From contig OY979718.1 in the NCBI GenBank assembly GCA_963855995.1, positions 33,706,559 to 33,770,558 of the forward strand: DNA of 64,000 nucleotides. The letters run 5' to 3'. A model generated the notes under the pieces. The model searched no databases. It had not been told where the DNA came from and worked only from the letters and a program-made list of their open reading frames with translations. Origin of the DNA: Muricea muricata. Its lineage: Eukaryota; Cnidaria; Anthozoa; Malacalcyonacea; Plexauridae. Of the stretch, positions 21,001-30,352 are shown one piece after another (position 1 is the stretch's first letter; every line of letters begins with the position of its first letter). The position numbers were made by a program, and so were the translations under genes.

Positions 21001-24000
21001 CCAAGCTCAATACGGAGTACCATATTGTCCTGCCCTTGTCACACAGGATGGCTGGTTAAGGCCAAGATCTTCATCATGCCTTATCGATGGCTCACAAAGC
21101 GAGTCTAAAGAGAGACACTCGACACAAGGCAGTTATATAGTCTTGATGAACGATGACCGGAAGTACAAAATCATATCGTACGATACAAAGTGCAAAGCAT
21201 TGAGGCGTGATGTTATAGTATGAAATTCAAAGTACAAGATCAAGTATTCGATTGATCATTAAGTTGCACGAACACTGCCACTGTTCCAACATGAGCAAAT
21301 CACATGATTAGTGACTCACGCCAGACTGCGGCGATTCGACTTACTGTCCACAAATTATATAATTGCGTAGTGAGGTTACTAAAACATTAAATTAATAAAT
21401 ACGACGCTCACTGACTAATAATGTATTAAATCTTTCGCTAGCCAGACTGCTTAGCTTCCAGAAACATTAGACGCCTAAAACACAATGATTATCAAAATTA
21501 TGTGCTTACATTCCATACTGCAGTGTGTTTGCAACTTTTGATAAAGGCCTTGACTCTCAAGCTCAATACGGAGTACCATATTGTCCTGCCCTTGTCACGG
21601 ATTGTCTCTTTAGACTCGTTTTGTGAGCTATCGCTATGGTATGATGAAGATCTTGGCCTTAACCAGCCATCCTGTGTGACAAGAGCAGGACAATATGGTA
21701 CTCCGTATTGAGCTTGGAAGTCAAGGCCTTCATTAAAAGATGCAAACACACTGCGGTATGGAATGTAAGCACATAATTTTAATTAATTTATTTTTGAGTC
21801 GGTTTTCTTTGATGTACCGCGGGTTGTATATAGGTTATTTACCTTGAATAAATAATTAGATCAAAGTTGTGGAAAAATCTCGACGAATCTCGACTTAAAT
21901 TGTTTAAAGTCTTTTGACTCTGTTAGAAAACCTCTTCAAAAATAAATTAAGTTAGTTAGATACCTAGAAAGTCGGGATGTATGTCATATACAGCCCTCGG
22001 ACGCTGCGCATCCTCGGGGACTGTATATGAAATACATCCCTCCTTCTCGGTATTGAACTCTAATAACTAATCATTATTTTATATTTGAGTCGGTTTTCTT
22101 TGATGTACCGCGGGCTGTATCTCAGATACAGTTCTTGAATAAATAATTAGATAAACTTGTGGAAAAATCTCGACGAATTTCGACTTAAATTGTTTAAAGT
22201 CGAAAGATTCTACTAGAAAACCTCCTCAAAAATAAAATAAGTTAGTTAAATACCTCAAAAGTCGGGATGTATGTCATATACAGCCCTCGGACGCTGCGCG
22301 TCCTCGCGGGCTGTATATGACATACAGCCCTCCTTCTCGGTATTTAACTCTAACTTAGGGCCATTTATACGAGCGAAAATAAGCCGCGGCTTAAATAGGC
22401 CGCGGCTTGAATAAGTCGAGAACACAGCCTTTTATACGCCAGTTTTACTAAATTTATTAAAATAGCCCAAAACACTCGTATACGTAGACCATAACGAGGT
22501 CACCGAAGTTTTAAATACCCATTACAATGACAACAAAAGGAAAATGGCTCGCGTTAGAAAAAAAGCTACACGAAAGGCCTTTGGACTTGCTTTGGTCGCG
22601 AACGAAGCGTTTTTACGAGGTTTTCCCGCCTAAAATTGGCCGCGGCCAATTTAAGACGAGGCCCGAACCCTGGGCTAAAATTAGCCGCGGCTTATTTTAG
22701 TCGCAAAAAAATTGTACGTTTATACAGACGTTCTCGACTTATTTAAGCCGCGGCCTATTTAAGCCGCGGCTTATTTTCGCTCGTATAAATGGCCCTATTG
22801 TGTTTTAGGTGTCTAATGTTTCTGGAAGCTAAGCAGTCTGGCTAGCGAAAGATTTAATACATTATTAGTCAGTGAGCGTCGTATTTATTAATTGAATGTT
22901 TTAGTGACCCGACTACGCAATTATATTATTTATTTTCAGTTTACCGTGTTTATCTTTCGAAATTTAGACTTTAAACGCCATTAATTTATTTTTGAGTCGT
23001 TGATTTTTGATGTACCGCGGATTTTATTTCAGATAGATAGACCAAACTTGTGAAAACATTTCGAAGAATCTCGACTTAAATTGTTTAAAGTCGAACGATT
23101 CTGCTAGAAAACCTCCTCAAATATACAAATTTAAGCGAGATTTATGTCGTATAGCAGGGTCGCCAGATCACTGCATTTTTGAGACCAAATCGTCATTATA
23201 GTGTAGTCAAGTAAACAAAGAAAACAAAAGCCAAGTACAAAGAAAAACAAAGAGCATTGTTGAAGATTTGGCCTCAAAAATGCAGTGATCTGGCAACCCT
23301 GTCGTATAGAGCCCTCGGATGCTCATTCGCGCCCTCGGACGTTTTAAAAGGGACCTTAAGATTTACGACGCGGCAGCTCGACGACGCGGCTTCATAACAA
23401 AAGATATTTGTATAGAAGACAACAGCCATGAATAATTTGTGGTCTCAAGGGTATTCTCAAGTGCGTAGCCATGCCTAATAGAACATCAAACTGAGAATTA
23501 TCACGTCCCTTGGGCAACGCGAAAGCATGCTACGACGTAAGAAGTGTTTTGGAAGTCCAACTTATAGCAGAAAGCATATCGTTTTGGCCAACAAAAATAT
23601 TTGTGAGTTACTAAAACAAGCTTCAAATGGTTATTAAAACAATCAAATTCCAAAAAGCTTCTTCCTGTACTTATATATTGACACCGCGTCTTCGAACTTG
23701 CCGCGTTGTCGATCTTAAGCTCCCTTTTATATGACATACAGTAAATCCCTCCTTCTGGGTATTTAACTCTAACTAAGCCATTCATTCTGTGTTATGATGT
23801 TTTTATGAACGTTTAGTTAGTATTCATGTTCTGTATGCCAGGTAAATACCTGTGGTACTTTCAATGTGATCCGTCTATCGGCTGAAGAAATGATAAATAA
23901 CCAGCCAGATGAAAGTGGTGAAAGAGGTGTGATTATAAACACAGCAAGTGTAGCAGCATTTGAGGGTCAGATAGGACAACCCGCTTATTCCGCATCAAAA

Positions 24001-24693
24001 GGAGCAGTCGTTGGAATGACCTTGCCAATTGCAAGGGAACTCGCAAGGCATGGGATTAGAGTAAATACTGTAGCGCCAGGTAGGGTGGTTGAATACTTTG
24101 GTTATTGCAGTTCTACTAACCCTTTCTATTATAAGCTTTATTTAACTTATTATCTTACCTTTAATTTGCCTTACCTTTATATTTATATATTCACCTTACT
24201 TTTATCAAGGCTTTACCTTACCATACCTTCCCGTTACCTTTACCTTTACCTTACTCACCTTACCATACCTTAATCCTTTTCTTTACCTCGACGTTTACCG
24301 TTGCCTTTACCTCCCTGTAATTTGCCTGTGAATCTCGCTATACCTTTTATCTTATCACATTATATTTATTTTTCTTACGTTTGCACTTGTCTTCACATTA
24401 CATTTTGCCTTACTTATAACCTTAACCCCTTCCCACTTACTGTCGTCATATAATGGGACTGATTACCAGTTCGTCATTATACATCATTCTTCGTTCTCTT
24501 AGGGTTATTTTTAACACCGCTACTCGAAGGCTTACCTGAGAAAGTGCAGAATGCTTTAGCCAAGAGCGTGCCTTTCCCAAACCGTCTGGGTGATCCCGCT
24601 GATTATGCTCACATGGTGGCTGCCATCATCGAAAATCCAATGATGAACGGAGAAGTGGTACGGATAGACGGTGCGATACGAATGCAGCCGTAA
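15076..24693 (+). CDS. HSD17B10: 17-beta-hydroxysteroid dehydrogenase 10-like (3-hydroxyacyl-CoA dehydrogenase type 2)
   Basis: Four exons, 15076-15258, 20280-20441, 23842-24079 and 24503-24693, join in phase across GT-AG introns to give 257 residues (the human enzyme is 261). It is a classical short-chain dehydrogenase: NAD-binding TGGASGLG at residues 12-19, the adenine-ribose Asp38 (VILD), NCAG at 87-90, Asn117, catalytic Ser151 (NTAS), and Tyr164 and Lys168 in YSASK. The sequence around these motifs ([40 protein letters not shown]) is characteristic of the type-10 enzyme. That enzyme oxidises short-chain 3-hydroxyacyl-CoAs in mitochondrial isoleucine and fatty-acid breakdown; in vertebrates it is also a subunit of mitochondrial RNase P. 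The start is a Kozak-poor ATG within AATATGGCGGCGG. Introns are 5.0, 3.4 and 0.4 kb, the first two filled with transposons. A foldback element begins 36 bp after the stop. Confidence 0.95.
15837..16321. mobile_element. hAT-like non-autonomous element in HSD17B10 intron 1
   Basis: Inverted ends CCAGACTGCAGAGT and ACTCTGCAGTCTGG are flanked by an exact 8-bp repeat, CACATGCA (15829-15836 and 16322-16329). The interior is G-rich (TTGGGGGCGGAAAATTTGGG, GGGGCGGAAAAAATGTCCC) with no transposase. An 8-bp duplication and a 14-bp inverted repeat fit the hAT superfamily. A small open frame here is not a gene. Confidence 0.85.
16330..18038. other. HSD17B10 intron 1, no further gene; small inverted repeats
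   Basis: A short inverted repeat lies at about 17049-17147 (CTATTATACAGGG ... CCCTGTATAATAG), and a weaker one at 17190-17280 (GGTTGGCAGCATTCATGAAT ... ATTCATGATACTACCAGCC). Both look like decayed MITEs. The open frame at 17785-18000 has no recognisable domain. Confidence 0.5.
18160..19805 (-). pseudogene. Tc1 transposase pseudogene, split by an insertion
   Basis: The fragments listed for the element are, from N to C: 19805-19491 and the overlapping frame 19648-19388 (a frameshift near the GRQVHPS motif), 19401 to about 19329, the inserted foldback 18680-19326, then 18677-18430 and 18423-18160, with a stop or frame change near 18425. All three catalytic acids are still identifiable, but no single frame spans them. 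The pieces are consistent with one ancestral protein of usual Tc1 length (about 340 aa). Confidence 0.88.
18680..19326. mobile_element. 647-bp foldback element, GTCmGGnAG family, copy 1
   Basis: Ends GTCCGGCAGATAG and CTATCTGCCGGAC are flanked by TA (18678-18679 and 19327-19328). The two halves are long diverged inverted copies (CTTACCATGTCGAGGGGTAA ... CTCCTCGATATGGTAAG, and CGTTTTTTGCCGATATTACT with its complement) around a centre near 19000. It sits within the Tc1 transposase reading frame. The second copy is at 48364-49046, also at TA. It has no coding capacity. The TA target points to mobilisation by a Tc1/mariner-type or similar transposase. Confidence 0.88.
20850..22926. repeat. HSD17B10 intron 2: inverted and direct repeat mosaic
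   Basis: A block beginning ATTAATAAATACGACGCTCA occurs at 20852-20965, again in direct orientation at about 21389-21484, and inverted at 22798-22900. The second and third form 129-bp arms (about 21356-21484 and 22798-22926) of a 1.57-kb inverted-repeat unit. Inside it, a shorter inverted pair (about 21497-21597 and 21667-21775) repeats a segment also seen at 20965-21075 (CTCAATACGGAGTACCATAT). Two 290-bp tandem units and a 438-bp MITE fill the rest. The frames here are repeat-derived and not genes. Confidence 0.75.
22358..22795. mobile_element. 438-bp MITE with repeated GCCGCGGC palindromes
   Basis: Near-perfect inverted ends of about 65 bp begin GGGCCATTTATACGAGCGAA and are flanked by TA (22356-22357 and 22796-22797). 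Each arm carries two copies of the palindrome AAGCCGCGGCTT or TAGGCCGCGGCTT, and the centre has more (GGCCGCGGCC, TTAGCCGCGGCTTA). No open frame of note. The high arm identity indicates a fairly young insertion into the 290-bp repeat region. Confidence 0.85.
23155..23301. mobile_element. 147-bp MITE, CAGGGTTGCCAGAT family, copy 2
   Basis: Arms CAGGGTCGCCAGATCACTGC and the inverse GCAGTGATCTGGCAACCCTG are flanked by the 8-bp repeat TCGTATAG (23147-23154 and 23302-23309). The arms extend inward through ATTTTTGAG and CCAAAT to about 37 bp. It inserted into the third 290-bp repeat unit in HSD17B10 intron 2, because the unit's sequence resumes directly after it. Confidence 0.9.
23350..23737. mobile_element. 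inverted-repeat element with CGACGCGG ends
   Basis: The left end, GGGACCTTAAGATTTACGAC with GCGGCAGCTCGACGACGCGG following, mirrors the right end, CACCGCGTCTTCGAACTTGC to GATCTTAAGCTCCC. It interrupts the third copy of the 290-bp repeat after the MITE at 23155-23301. Its interior has no recognisable gene. The target duplication is unclear (TTTTAAAA left, TTTTATAT right). Confidence 0.7.
24110..24450 (+). repeat. pyrimidine-rich (TACCTT)n simple repeat in HSD17B10 intron 3
   Basis: Degenerate repeats of TTACCTT and TTTACCTT fill most of the 423-bp third intron. They form a very long polypyrimidine-like stretch ahead of the last acceptor (ctcttag at about 24502). The frame running through it after the donor at 24080 is intron read-through. 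Confidence 0.75.
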
Positions 24694-24729
24694 TGAGTCG
24701 TCCAGCCGGAAGGAGGGGGCTGATAAATA

Positions 24730-25379
24730 TACAGTGCGAACCATGGTATTAGTTTTATAAGGTATGCCGTACGTATTCAAGATGAGGACTTCATTAGGTG
24801 AGGTCGTTATTCATTAAAACTTACGAACGTCAAAACAAAGTTGGGAGAAGATCTGTGCGATGTTGATATTTGATGTTAGTCACATGACTGAAAAAATATG
24901 GCGCTGTTCCATACTTGAGGTGGACCACGCTATTAGTTTCAACAATATTATAACACTATAGGACGTCGTTTTTAACTTAATTGGAAGTGGAAACGACATT
25001 CTTTAACCAAAAACAGCATAGGTAACAACAAGAGAATGCTTTAGTTAGAAAATAAACGAGCTTGGTGTCATAGTTGGAGGATGTTTCAAAGAATACGTGG
25101 AACGAAGGAAAAGATGTAAAAAATGTCGCTTCCACTTCAATTTTAAAAACGACGTCTTACAGTGTTATCGTATTTTTGAAACTAATAGCGTGGTCCACCT
25201 CAAATATGGAACAGCGCCATATTTTTTTAGTCATGTGACTAACATCAAGTATCAACATCTCGCACAGATCTTCTCACAACTTTGTTTTGATATTCGTAAG
25301 TTTTAATGAATAGCAATGCCCATTTTGAGTAAGTACAGCACAAATATCTTATAAAACTAATACCATGGCTCGCACTGTA
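24730..25379. mobile_element. 650-bp foldback element abutting the HSD17B10 stop
   Basis: Inverted ends TACAGTGCGAACCATGGTAT and the complement are flanked by TA (24728-24729 and 25380-25381). Long diverged arms can be followed inward (TCACATGACTGAAAAAATAT ... ATATTTTTTTAGTCATGTGA; AGGTGGACCACGCTATTAGT and its inverse) to a centre near 25065. It starts 36 bp after the HSD17B10 stop codon. The first AATAAA downstream of that stop (25051-25056) lies inside the element. The small frame on its right arm is not a gene. Confidence 0.88.
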
Positions 25380-25381
25380 TA

Positions 25382-26467
25382 TGAAATCTTAGAAAAAATC
25401 GGATGATTAATTAAAAAGTATCCCATATTTTGTTACATCAAATGTATAACTGGTCAGTATGCTTTGCTATGAAAAAATAGCATCATTAATGCATGATATT
25501 AAAAATTAAGTTAGCGCCATCAAATATGATAGATCTTTTTACGCCGGTCAAAGAAATTCACTCATACAACACTAGGTCTGCAGCTGCTAATAAGCTTTAT
25601 TTTAAATATTGAAGACTTAAACAAACAAATGAGTCTTTTAGTGTGATGGGATTAAAAGTATAGAACGAAATACCAGAAGATTTCAGGGATACGAGTAAAA
25701 ACATTGAATGTTTTTACTCGTATCACTGAAATCTTCTGAATCTTCCCCGAAATTGAGGGAGAAACGTTTTCAGGTTCTGGGTTGTGAGGATACCTACATT
25801 GATTTAGCTGATTTTGCTTAAAATGTGGAGGTTTGCGCGACGTTTTGAACGGCGTGGACTGAAGAAAATTGTCTGAAATTTTGAACAGCAATAAAACACC
25901 CGACATATTTTCCACCCATGTCAAGTCAAAATTACTTTTAAGCATTGAAGTGTCGTGCGAAAAAGACACAGCCCCCGGGTTTTGAAGTAATATATCCAAT
26001 CCGAGTTGGTGTTTTAGACGTGCTTTCTTACTCCGAGTGCCATGAACAATGTCAAAAACACCAACGCGGCATGCATGAAGTGAAACGAAGTGTTCACTTC
26101 GGCTTAGTTCGTCGTGAATAGATCAATTGTGTTGGGAAGAGAGCATAGCATCTTCTTTTACGCAAAAACGGTTTCAAGAGCCAGAAAGTGTTGAGCACAC
26201 TATCGAAAATGTGAAGAAATCCACTCCACGTAGTACTATATGTACAAAAATCGATGGGCTGTTCGCATTTTTGATGTTGTCCAGCAATACTTTCAACAAT
26301 TGTAGTGTTAACATTTGTTTTAACACAAAATAACTATAGTTGTGTTTAAAGGGATATTTAAAGCGTGTTTACAGTGTGTATTTGTGTTATAAATAAGTTA
26401 GATTGCGACATGCTAACACCGTCCAAAGTTTTTTTTATCCAGGAGATATTCTCGAAAAACAGTAAAG
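25382..26467. other. gap without a recognised gene; one sharp palindrome
   Basis: A near-perfect 65-bp palindrome lies at 25674-25738 (CAGAAGATTTCAGGGATACG ... CGTATCACTGAAATCTTCTG), with a one-base centre and one mismatch per arm. The - strand frame at 25652-25999 and the + strand frame at 26127-26333 have no recognisable domain and I do not call them genes. Confidence 0.5.
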
Positions 26468-26560
26468 TGTATTTAGAACAAAATTCTAAATACAGTAAAC
26501 TGTATTTAGAATTTATTTCTAAATACATTTTAATGTATTTAGAATTTATTTCTAAATACA
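26468..26560. repeat. three tandem 27-bp palindromes
   Basis: Units at 26468-26494, 26501-26527 and 26534-26560 are each of the form TGTATTTAGAA...TTCTAAATACA, spaced by six bases. Units 2 and 3 are identical and unit 1 differs only in the loop. Short reading frames on both strands are by-products of the repeat. Confidence 0.9.
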
Positions 26561-26665
26561 GCAATTAAGTTAATTGCATAATCTTTTGTTTACCCCTCAA
26601 TATCCCCCAGCTTCAAAGCCCTGCCCACTTGAATATATTAAGGGACTGACCTACACTGGGTTTTC

Positions 26666-26910
26666 GGTCATGGCTTTATAGGATACCCTAAAGGTCGAAT
26701 GTCGAGAGAGCACTGGATTTCTCACTCACTGGGACTGTATCTACTTCACCAAGTTTAGCTAAAGCGCTAGCCCGAAGGGCGGGTAATGATTGTCGCGCTA
26801 CGCGCTCCCTTTTTAGCTAAATTTGGTGAAGTAGATATAGTCCCAGTGAGTGAGAAACCCAGTGCTCTCTCGACATTTCGACCTTTAGGGTATCCTATAA
26901 AGCCATGACC
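26666..26910. mobile_element. 245-bp MITE, GGTCATGG family, full copy
   Basis: The inverted arms are GGTCATGGCTTTATAGGATA and its complement. They continue inward for nearly 100 bp (CACTCACTGGGACTGTATCT, AAATTTGGTGAAGTAGATAT) to a short centre with CGCGCTACGCGCTCCC. An exact 10-bp direct repeat, CTGGGTTTTC, flanks it (26656-26665 and 26911-26920). The miniature at 5611-5671 is a deleted relative. The long arms would form an extended RNA hairpin if transcribed. Confidence 0.9.
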
Positions 26911-26920
26911 CTGGGTTTTC

Positions 26921-27667
26921 ATGTACAGGCACGTGATGTGAATGAGGAAGCATCATTGGCCGAATTGCTATGAATATCTAATGATGTGTGAGAAGTTTTA
27001 TTAAATTGATCAAATTAATTCCTCAACGTTACCAAATGAATTGATTAGTAATTTTCGGAGCGCTTCTTTTAGCACGGCCGTAATTTTTCTGTTCATTCCA
27101 CATCATAAGTGCCCAAAGTAAAGATCGATTTCCAATTTGTTCCGTTTTTTTTTTACAATACACACTCTATTGCCTGCAATGCGTTGATTTTAGAGAGGGC
27201 GGAAAGCCGAAGTACCCGGGGGCTCAACTCACATGAAGTACCCTGCATACACCGGACTTGGTTTCACAGTGGCGAGACACACGACGCGCTGTACTTGTTA
27301 CGTCCGGCTTGCTTACTTTCCTTCTGACACACGATTTCTAATTTGTATGATTACCAATTAATTTTATTCATTTAGCCCTTTGGGAATTAGCTTGCGAATT
27401 TCGCATTAGCGATTATTTTTTGTGTTTTTGGTGCAAAATATTGTTTGCATTGCATTGGGCTTAGTATTCTGTGTCTGTGCGCAGACTAGCTCTAGTTTGT
27501 CCACATTAGTCTGCAAGTGTGTAGGGAATAAAAGGAATGGACTTTGAACAGTACATTAGCACTGGTAAATCCGATGGTACATGCATGCAGGTGACCCATA
27601 AGCTTTAACGAGAATAACGCTGCGAGAGCGGAGAGCCAGCGCTAAATGTGTGTTGTTTTTGACTGCA
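26921..27667. other. gap without a recognised gene
   Basis: No exon, repeat pair or RNA gene recognised. The short frame at 27109-27327 has no domain. Confidence 0.55.
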
Positions 27668-28080
27668 GGGGCCGGTTGTATAAAACTTTTCTACTAATCA
27701 TAGTTAACTTTAATCACTTTTTTATACAACCGGCCCCAGAAATGCATGTTTAGAAGCGTTTTACCAAAACATTCATGGTAACCCATTGTTTAGCCCCTAC
27801 AATTGTTGTGTAGACATTGCCGTGTATATTTAATGTTCTGCAGCCGGTTGTATCAAAGGCGTTTAGCTTAAACGGTGAATAAGTCAAAAATATAAAACAA
27901 GTTTGCATGTTGTATAGACAAACCAGCTAAGGTTATTTGGCCTGAAAGGAACAATTATATATAAAACTGAATATTTATTTTATTAAACTCATAATTTTGG
28001 TTCCGTACTTGGTGTAAAAGTGACTTTTAAATTTCACTTACCCATCGTTTAAGCTAAACGCCTTTGATACAACCGGCCCC
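27668..28080. mobile_element. pair of hairpin elements with GGCCGGTTGTAT ends
   Basis: The first hairpin (27668-27737, 70 bp) runs from GGGGCCGGTTGTATAAAA to TTTTATACAACCGGCCCC. The second (27844-28080, 237 bp) runs from CCGGTTGTATCAAAGGCGTT to AACGCCTTTGATACAACCGG and ends GCCCC. Both share CCGGTTGTAT ends and both follow the sequence CTGCAG. They are two members, one strongly shortened, of one MITE family. The outer ends could also act together as one compound unit. Confidence 0.75.
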
Positions 28081-29344
28081 TGGAATATATTTGAAGCGAA
28101 GACACAAGGTTCCAAGATAAATCGTATATCAGGCCGTATTAGCGTTTCAGCCTGTCTATTCCATTGATTGTCTGTACTGTCAGCTACGGAACTTAAGGGC
28201 GTATTTAATAGGTATTTGCAATAACCTTTTTATGTTGAAATAAAGGCTAAAAAAGTTCTTTTCTCATACGAATTTCTTACATGCTGCTCGAAAACAAGAG
28301 AGCTTTGAAATACAGGTCGATATGTGCACGCGTATGTTTTTCACAGTATTTTGTTACATTTGAAACACCCCCGCTTATTTCCGGGAAGAAAACACCCTAG
28401 CTCTTTAGCTTGCAAATATTAATTTTCCAGGAAAATTTGAACTTCCCAAACGTCTTTTGAACGCTACCACTTTGTGCAAGCGTGCACAGCATAAATTTTG
28501 TAATTTGCATTTACAATTCCAGCATTATCTAGTTTGAACAAAGTTAATAAATTTTAATTTAATGAGGGGAATGTTATTTCGTTAGGTCACGAGATCCAAT
28601 TTGTTTTCATCAGATGTTTACTAATTACGTCACTCTTAGAAGAGAGCCAATCAGCGTTGCGTGTTCCCGTGTGGGGCCATTGTGGGGGCTGGATGTCAAG
28701 CTGCATATATTACTTTTAAGAATTTTCCTTAGAACTTGGAATTTTAGAAAAGACAACGGATTTGTTTACTCAGCGTAATTATATTACTTTCAATATGGCA
28801 AATATTATATATATATATATATTACTATTACAATAATTTTAAAGGTACGGCATAAAAGGCAGCAAGTAAACGTCAGATAGTTGAATAGCTTTACAATTTA
28901 TAAACATGGAAGTTTTGGCTATTTAAACTATTCGTTGCTATCGATACTAGCCATATTTTTAGTCCAGAAAAGATTTCGTTACTGTATAAATTTTGAAAAA
29001 ATCGACTTTTAGATATGTTTTAGTGAGTCTAAAGATTTGTCTAAATTTTCAACGACTTGCACCAAAGAACATTTCTGTTTATTTTTCTGATAGTTTTTGG
29101 TATGAAAAAATAGAACAACAGATATAAACTTGGCCCCAATCTATAGCAGCGCATCTCTAGTACACGTTCTGAATTAAAACTAGAATTTATTTATTTATAC
29201 TTTAAATTTTTTTGATAAGCACAGCAAACCAGAACAGTGTTAGACTATTCACTATATAATTTTGTACAAATCTTGAAGTTCGAAGCGCATACAAAGCGTT
29301 TGTTTACAGTTTTAAGCCATTTAAAGAACGAGACGGAAATGCCT
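28081..29344. other. gap without a recognised gene
   Basis: AT-rich sequence with an (AT)n run at 28808-28824. No supported exon, RNA gene or inverted-repeat element. Confidence 0.55.
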
Positions 29345-29615
29345 AGCTTATATCTCATCTTATATCTCATATATCTTATATCCCATCTTATATCCCAAAT
29401 GCCTTATAACTCATCTTATATTCCAAATGCCTTATATCTCATCTTATATCGCAAATGCCTTATATCTCATCTTATATATCCCAAATGCCTTATATCTCAT
29501 CTTATATCCCAAGTGCCTTATATCTCATCTTATATCTCAAATGCCTTATATCTCAAATGCCTTCTATCTCTCTCATCTTATATCCCAAATGCCTTAAATC
29601 TCATCTCATCCCATC
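29345..29615 (+). repeat. 28-bp minisatellite, about eight units
   Basis: The consensus unit is ATGCCTTATATCTCATCTTATATCCCAA, with single-base variants and one or two shortened or expanded units. It lies about 630 bp upstream of the MITF/TFE start codon. The overlapping open frames (Tyr/Leu/Ile/Ser-rich) are repeat artefacts. Confidence 0.88.
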
Positions 29616-30239
29616 CACAAAGGGACTGAGCGTGCTCCGTAAAAAGCTAATTTTAAAGTATATTATTATTATCGGCTAGCCTATTGACTCGTAACTCGTA
29701 TCCCATTGATTCATTTAACTGGTGAGGCAGGAATTCTTAAAGTTGATGAGGATACATTCGGACACTGGTGCAAGCTCAACTCAAGTGGTTGTGCAGAATA
29801 GTTTAGGAACTACGATTGAGCAACAATAAACTGACTAATCATTCCACAAGCGTACATATAAAAAAATACACATATTGACATATTTATTAAATCAAAAATA
29901 TATTTGCCATCAATTAGTGGGCTACCTAGGGTTAACGTCACCGTAATGTCCCTGAAAAGTCAAAAGTGGTATTGGAAGTTTGGAACTAGGCCAAAGGAAA
30001 CAGTCACTTTTTCCCAGATTGAAGAAATTTTTTGAAACATAAGGAATATCGAAAAAAGTACCAAGGAATTTGATTGCCGCAGTACTGCACCTATCAACGT
30101 GTTGAAACTTGAACAGGAAATGTGTAGCTGTGCTCATAAAGATTGTTTTCCTAATGCAGTTATTTAAGGAGTTAGAAAGTACACGACGTCTCTTCGTTAT
30201 CTGTAAAAGTCAGCTTACACGGTCTCGAAAAGCACCCTA
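29616..30239 (+). promoter_or_regulatory. 5' flank of the MITF/TFE gene
   Basis: The sequence upstream of the ATG at 30240 lacks an obvious TATA box near the start. I see no CACGTG here. A - strand frame at 29922-30137 has no recognisable domain. The transcription start cannot be fixed from the sequence. Confidence 0.25.
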
Positions 30240-30352
30240 ATGCAAGAATCTGGCATTGATCTCGGATTTGACGCTTTGAACATCAACGAAAAGTTTCAGC
30301 CGAGCATTGGCTTCTACGCGACTTCGTCCATACCCTTGGACGATGCCATAAG
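30240..30352 (+). other. MITF: MITF/TFE exon 1 (MITF-A-like N-terminus)
   Basis: ATG at 30240; 37 codons plus two bases, ending ...LDDAIAG with donor ataag|gtattt. MQESGI followed by an acidic segment resembles the MITF-A exon-1A start (MQSESGIVPDFE). The split codon AG|C joins exactly to the exon at 37624 (SKPAIENLG), which independently supports the assignment. The frame continuing past the donor is intron read-through. The first intron is 7.3 kb, typical of the distance from 5' exons in this family. Confidence 0.82.

Larger units (their letters stand above)
21786..23780 (+). repeat. 290-bp repeat, three copies, each with an internal palindrome
   Basis: Units start with TTGAGTCGGTTTTCTTTGAT and end with CTCCTTCTCGGTATTTAACT. 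Unit 1 is about 21795-22070, unit 2 about 22084-22357 and unit 3 about 22992-23775. Unit 3 is enlarged by two insertions (23155-23301 and about 23352-23735). Each unit contains a hairpin of the form ATGTCATATACAGCCCTCGG ... GGGCTGTATATGACAT. Flanking arms of another element lie between units 2 and 3. Confidence 0.75.

Noticed and set aside
20969..21223. Frames with [20 protein letters not shown] on both strands (also 21498-21749)
   Set aside because: They belong to the direct/inverted repeat mosaic in intron 2 and occur in both orientations, so I do not treat them as a gene.
20850..23780. CRISPR-like regular repeats
   Set aside because: The window is eukaryotic and the repeats are long, few and inverted; no short repeat-spacer pattern is present.
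24080..24273. Continuation of HSD17B10 exon 3 into a Tyr/Leu-rich tail
   Set aside because: This is intron sequence made of TACCTT repeats; the proper continuation [13 protein letters not shown] begins at 24503.
25097..25306. Small basic frame MERRKRCKKCRFHFNF
   Set aside because: It lies on the right arm of the foldback element and is mirrored in the left arm; there is no evidence of coding.
26358..26568. Frames with repeated YLEINSKY / YLEFISKY
   Set aside because: They arise from the tandem 27-bp palindromes and appear on both strands.
29237..29679. Overlapping frames rich in Tyr, Ile, Leu and Ser
   Set aside because: They are produced by the 28-bp minisatellite.
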